Shown: positions 56,801-64,000 of the stretch, in pieces
How positions within the stretch are numbered: position 1 is the stretch's first letter
How the letters are laid out: each line of letters opens with the position of its first letter
Origin: Halichondria panicea
Taxonomy: Eukaryota > Porifera > Demospongiae > Suberitida > Halichondriidae
Assembly (NCBI RefSeq): GCF_963675165.1
Contig: NC_087389.1
Span: forward strand, 2,638,001 to 2,702,000
Direction of reading: 5' to 3'
DNA length: 64,000 bases
Notes under the pieces: model-generated
Told to the model about the DNA's origin: nothing
The model's database searches: none
Seen by the model: only the letters and a program-made list of their open reading frames with translations
Position numbers and translations under genes: made by a program

Positions 56801-57735
56801 TGCACTCAGCTGGAATGAAGGCTCCCCCAATCAAACCAACTAATGGGGCACAATCACCAAGAAGAAACTTGTCAGATAGTGTGTTTCAGGTCCCATCCAT
56901 ACCCCATAGGGCAGTATCTGACCCGATGCCTCGTGGGAAGAGTCAAACAGTTATTCAACCAACTGTGAGTGTTTTTTCTATGGATACAGCCGAGGGTTAG
57001 CACTTAAGTGCTCTAGTTAGCTGCAAGAGTTTACGTACATGACGTAGGTAGAGCTCGATTCCAGGCCGCAGTCCTAGAATTGAGGCTAATGGCTTAGTGC
57101 TAGCCTGCATAACAACAAGATTAGACTTTGCAATTGCATAAAAACTTGATAGAAAACCTAAAGCTATAATTATGTGCTTACTGACTTTTTGCGTAGTAAC
57201 CTCCCTCCCTCATGCTTTTTAAACATTACATCAATAAGTCTTGGCCTTATTTTTGTGCTGTGAATCTGTACATGTGTGTGTTAACTGTCTATTGCATGTA
57301 TTATGTATCATCATATGTCTCATGCAGCTGTCTCCTCTACCAGAGCTACTAACTTCCCAGCCAAGAAACACCTCTCCTATCTCCAGCACTTTGATGTCTC
57401 CACACCAGTTCTCGGCTGAGCCAATCCAGTCCTCGTCAGCTCAAGACACTGTCGGCTTGTCCCGAGAGCAGCTACTACAGGCATTCGAATACCTTTTAAA
57501 GGTGTGCACTACACTGCATTAATGAACATGTACATGTATGTGATCTGCATACATGCTGCGTCAAGTACAATGTGTTGAACACAAGTTTTTATGCTCTATA
57601 TATCACATGTATGGGAATGGTATGTACTTTCTAAAGCCTCAGCACTTGTTCCCTTGTTTTCTGTAGCATGATGAACACTTTGTCGATCAGCTACACGGTG
57701 CTTACAAACAGAGCTTGTTGTCCAGGCCAAGTTAA
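53814..57735 (+). CDS. DCP1: mRNA-decapping cofactor DCP1
   Basis: Activator of the DCP2 decapping enzyme in P-bodies. Eight exons: 53814-54089, 54384-54424, 55287-55414, 55662-55731, 55830-55935, 55993-56964, 57328-57501, 57667-57735; 611 residues. The EVH1-type fold is seen in VVLYQYESTSNTWERTSVEGTLFV, FGFVVLNTL, FRVQEPFVLYKNQSG and IYGLCFQEKAACKEM. The short motif NVLEMLETANRSYLG matches the family ILEML-type motif 1. The long middle is Ser/Thr/Pro/Gln-rich and probably disordered. The tail SREQLLQAFEYLLKHDEHFVDQLHGAYKQSLL is the helical trimerisation domain. A basic N-terminal extension of about 50 residues (KRTSAQTRRSPVGSRKSKTPRK) precedes the fold. The exon at 55993 could read through its donor to a stop at 57000, giving a protein without the trimerisation domain. 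Confidence 0.93.
56990..57025 (+). repeat. Short repeat GAGGGTTAGCAC..GTGCTCTAG
   Basis: CGAGGGTTAGCACTTAAGTGC occurs just past the DCP1 donor. Near copies are at about 52438-52470 and, inverted, at 63967-64000 where it runs off the window. Probably the end of a dispersed element. Confidence 0.5.
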
Positions 57736-58445
57736 GATTTCATGTACGTTGTTTGCTCACAATAATAATATTTGTCATTGTTGATTGCATTCTTAAGTCA
57801 GCAACACATTCTTTTGTACAAAGCACTCTTTCCCGTATGCTTGTGTGTGCCCCGTCTTTCTATGGTACACGTAAATGTCATCATTTATCATATCTCATTA
57901 TCCCCATTTTTGTTTGTTGTGCAGTCTCTCACTATTTGTTCTGTTCATTTTTGTCACACATAGACCCTACTCTAATCTGTCCTTTTTCTCTACTCTCTAC
58001 TGTTTTTTTTGTAACCTATTCTTCTCTGCTGTCTTTTTGTAACCTTCCACCCTTTGTCTATTCTCCTCATTCCTCCTGCTCCCTTCTCTCTATCTACATT
58101 CGGGGATTTCATTTCCTTTCTGGTGCTCCCCAGCACCCCAAATATACAAAAGAGTTCACCTTTGCATAGCGGACTGCTGTGCAGTGCACAGCTTCCATAC
58201 AGGAAGTGTGTGTCACTTAGTCAGTTTGTGTTTATAGTAACATGCATATAATTTTGTAGAATGTCATGTATGCTGAGACATTACATCTGCATGTGTCTCT
58301 CATGTGCTGTGTGTTATGCAACAATGCACATACAGCTGGCTGTGTGTCCGGGCCTGTCAAGCTGCCTAGCGCATGTAACGTACTTTATGGCAGTCAGATC
58401 ATGAATGATATATACATGGTGTGAACGTGAGTACAAGTGCTAGTG
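57736..58445. other. DCP1 to PFKFB spacer with pyrimidine tract
   Basis: Holds the DCP1 3' end and the PFKFB 5' region. 57945-58110 is strongly pyrimidine-rich (CTTTTTCTCTACTCTCTACT and similar). The overlapping open frames there (57753-58169, 57772-57963) are low-complexity. A non-coding first PFKFB exon could lie here but cannot be located. Confidence 0.45.
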
Positions 58446-63025
<4,580 letters not shown>

Positions 63026-64000
63026 TTAGCTGTGCAGTACTCTTAATGTAGTAGTCCATGTTACCTGTACATTAGCACTAGGCCAGTTCCATTATTTATT
63101 AAGAACTCTTTGTGATCATTATCGTTCTACATGTGTGGTGTGGTGTATAATTATATAATTATGATAGAGCTATTTTTATCTTCTACTACATGTATTTCTC
63201 TTATAATATAGGCAGTGCATCTAGATCGATCTAACTCCGGAGCGCTCAATACAGTGCCTGAACATCTTTGACTTGATTGCGAACCCATAATTCAGATGCC
63301 ATACACAGTCTGTAATGAACACTCACCTTAGTTTGTAGTGATATTTTTACCACGCTCTGAAAAAAGTGTACCGAATTTTCCCCGTTTTGTCCATGAATTA
63401 TTTCCTTAATTTTGAATAAGTATAGTATTAATTTTTTGTCCATGAATAGTATTAAATTTTTTGTCCATGAATTATTATTTCCTGCTCCCAGTACCTCATG
63501 TTTGTGACTACTGTGAAAATAGCTACCAATTAAGGAGTTGCCCATAATTATGGTTTCAATGCATGTACACCATCAGTAATTGCATACCATAATGAGAAAG
63601 CTGTAACCACGATGATGGTATTAAATTATACAATCGTGCAATCTACCAAGTCGTTCACTTAAAGCATTGTCAGTGATGTGAAAGGACATGAGGTCCTGCT
63701 TCTCCACGATCCGTTCCCTGTTGCTAGTGGTGTATTCTTTGGTTCTTTTGGTTCAGCTGTTACTCTGGCCATCTTGTGAGGTACGCATGCATATAGATCC
63801 ATAATTAATACTGTTTACTGGTGATTAGGTCAACTATAGTGTGATAATAATAATTAATTAAAATTTTTATTATGTCAAAGGCGATGAGAGAATACCGAAA
63901 ACTATTATACACTAGTCTTGTATTATACAACAGTACATACTGCAGATCAATACACAAAATTAATGCCTTGCAGCTAGAGCACTAAAGTGCTAACCCTCGG
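63026..64000. other. Downstream of PFKFB, no confident gene
   Basis: AT-rich. Contains repeated TTTTTGTCCATGAAT (about 63432-63473) and the inverted GAGGGTTAGCAC repeat at the very end. On the minus strand an ATG at about 63773 in good context opens MARVTAEPKEPKN, and an overlapping frame reads TSNRERIVEKQDLMSFHITDN; neither gives a complete supported exon. The next gene may start here but I cannot show it. Confidence 0.4.

Noticed and set aside
57753-58169. 138-codon frame with hydrophobic, Ser/Cys/Phe-rich product
   Set aside because: Reads a pyrimidine-rich tract; low complexity explains both length and hydrophobicity.

Overview
The window is metazoan nuclear DNA. It holds twelve intron-rich protein genes of ordinary animal families, two tRNA genes nested in introns, and a dense set of small nested DNA transposons (MITEs). 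The short introns, close gene spacing, lack of vertebrate-type repeats and the many TA-flanked palindromic elements suggest an early-branching invertebrate. A demosponge is my best guess, but this is an inference; no rRNA or mitochondrial marker is present. Exon models were built by hand from GT/AG sites, reading phase and family similarity. In each complete model the exon lengths sum to a multiple of three.

Layout: a HPF1 3' part (259-953, +) faces a peroxisomal ABCD1/2-type half transporter (1618-12410, -). An S-adenosylmethionine carrier SLC25A26 (14254-16725, +) is convergent with thymine-DNA glycosylase TDG (16838-20315, -). TDG is divergent from UBE2H (20690-22939, +). UBE2H is convergent with ELP4 (23434-26592, -), which is divergent from UBE2N (26869-28082, +). 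Next come a very long FGD5/FGD6-like Rho guanine-exchange scaffold (28439-43915, +) with a tRNA-Gln in an intron, and a UPF0739/C1orf74-like gene (44378-45379, +). SNIP1 (45531-53538, -) is divergent from the decapping cofactor DCP1 (53814-57735, +). The window ends with bifunctional PFKFB (58446-63025, +), which carries a tRNA-Arg in an intron.

The genes are not one pathway: they cover ADP-ribosylation and base-excision repair, ubiquitin E2s, tRNA wobble modification, mRNA decay, and peroxisomal, mitochondrial and glycolytic metabolism. The common architecture is pairing. Three head-to-head pairs have start codons only 275-375 bp apart, so each pair probably shares a promoter.

Most remaining sequence is transposon-derived. 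At least seven MITE families are visible, and sibling copies provide empty sites that show TA or 7-bp target duplications. Two large fold-back elements lie in one SNIP1 intron. A decayed retroelement 3' end lies in a TDG intron. The observations most worth following up are the tyrosine-motif array and alternative starts of the FGD-like gene, the MITE family with 7-bp GTANNAC duplications, and the 42-bp perfect palindrome in the ELP4/UBE2N shared promoter.
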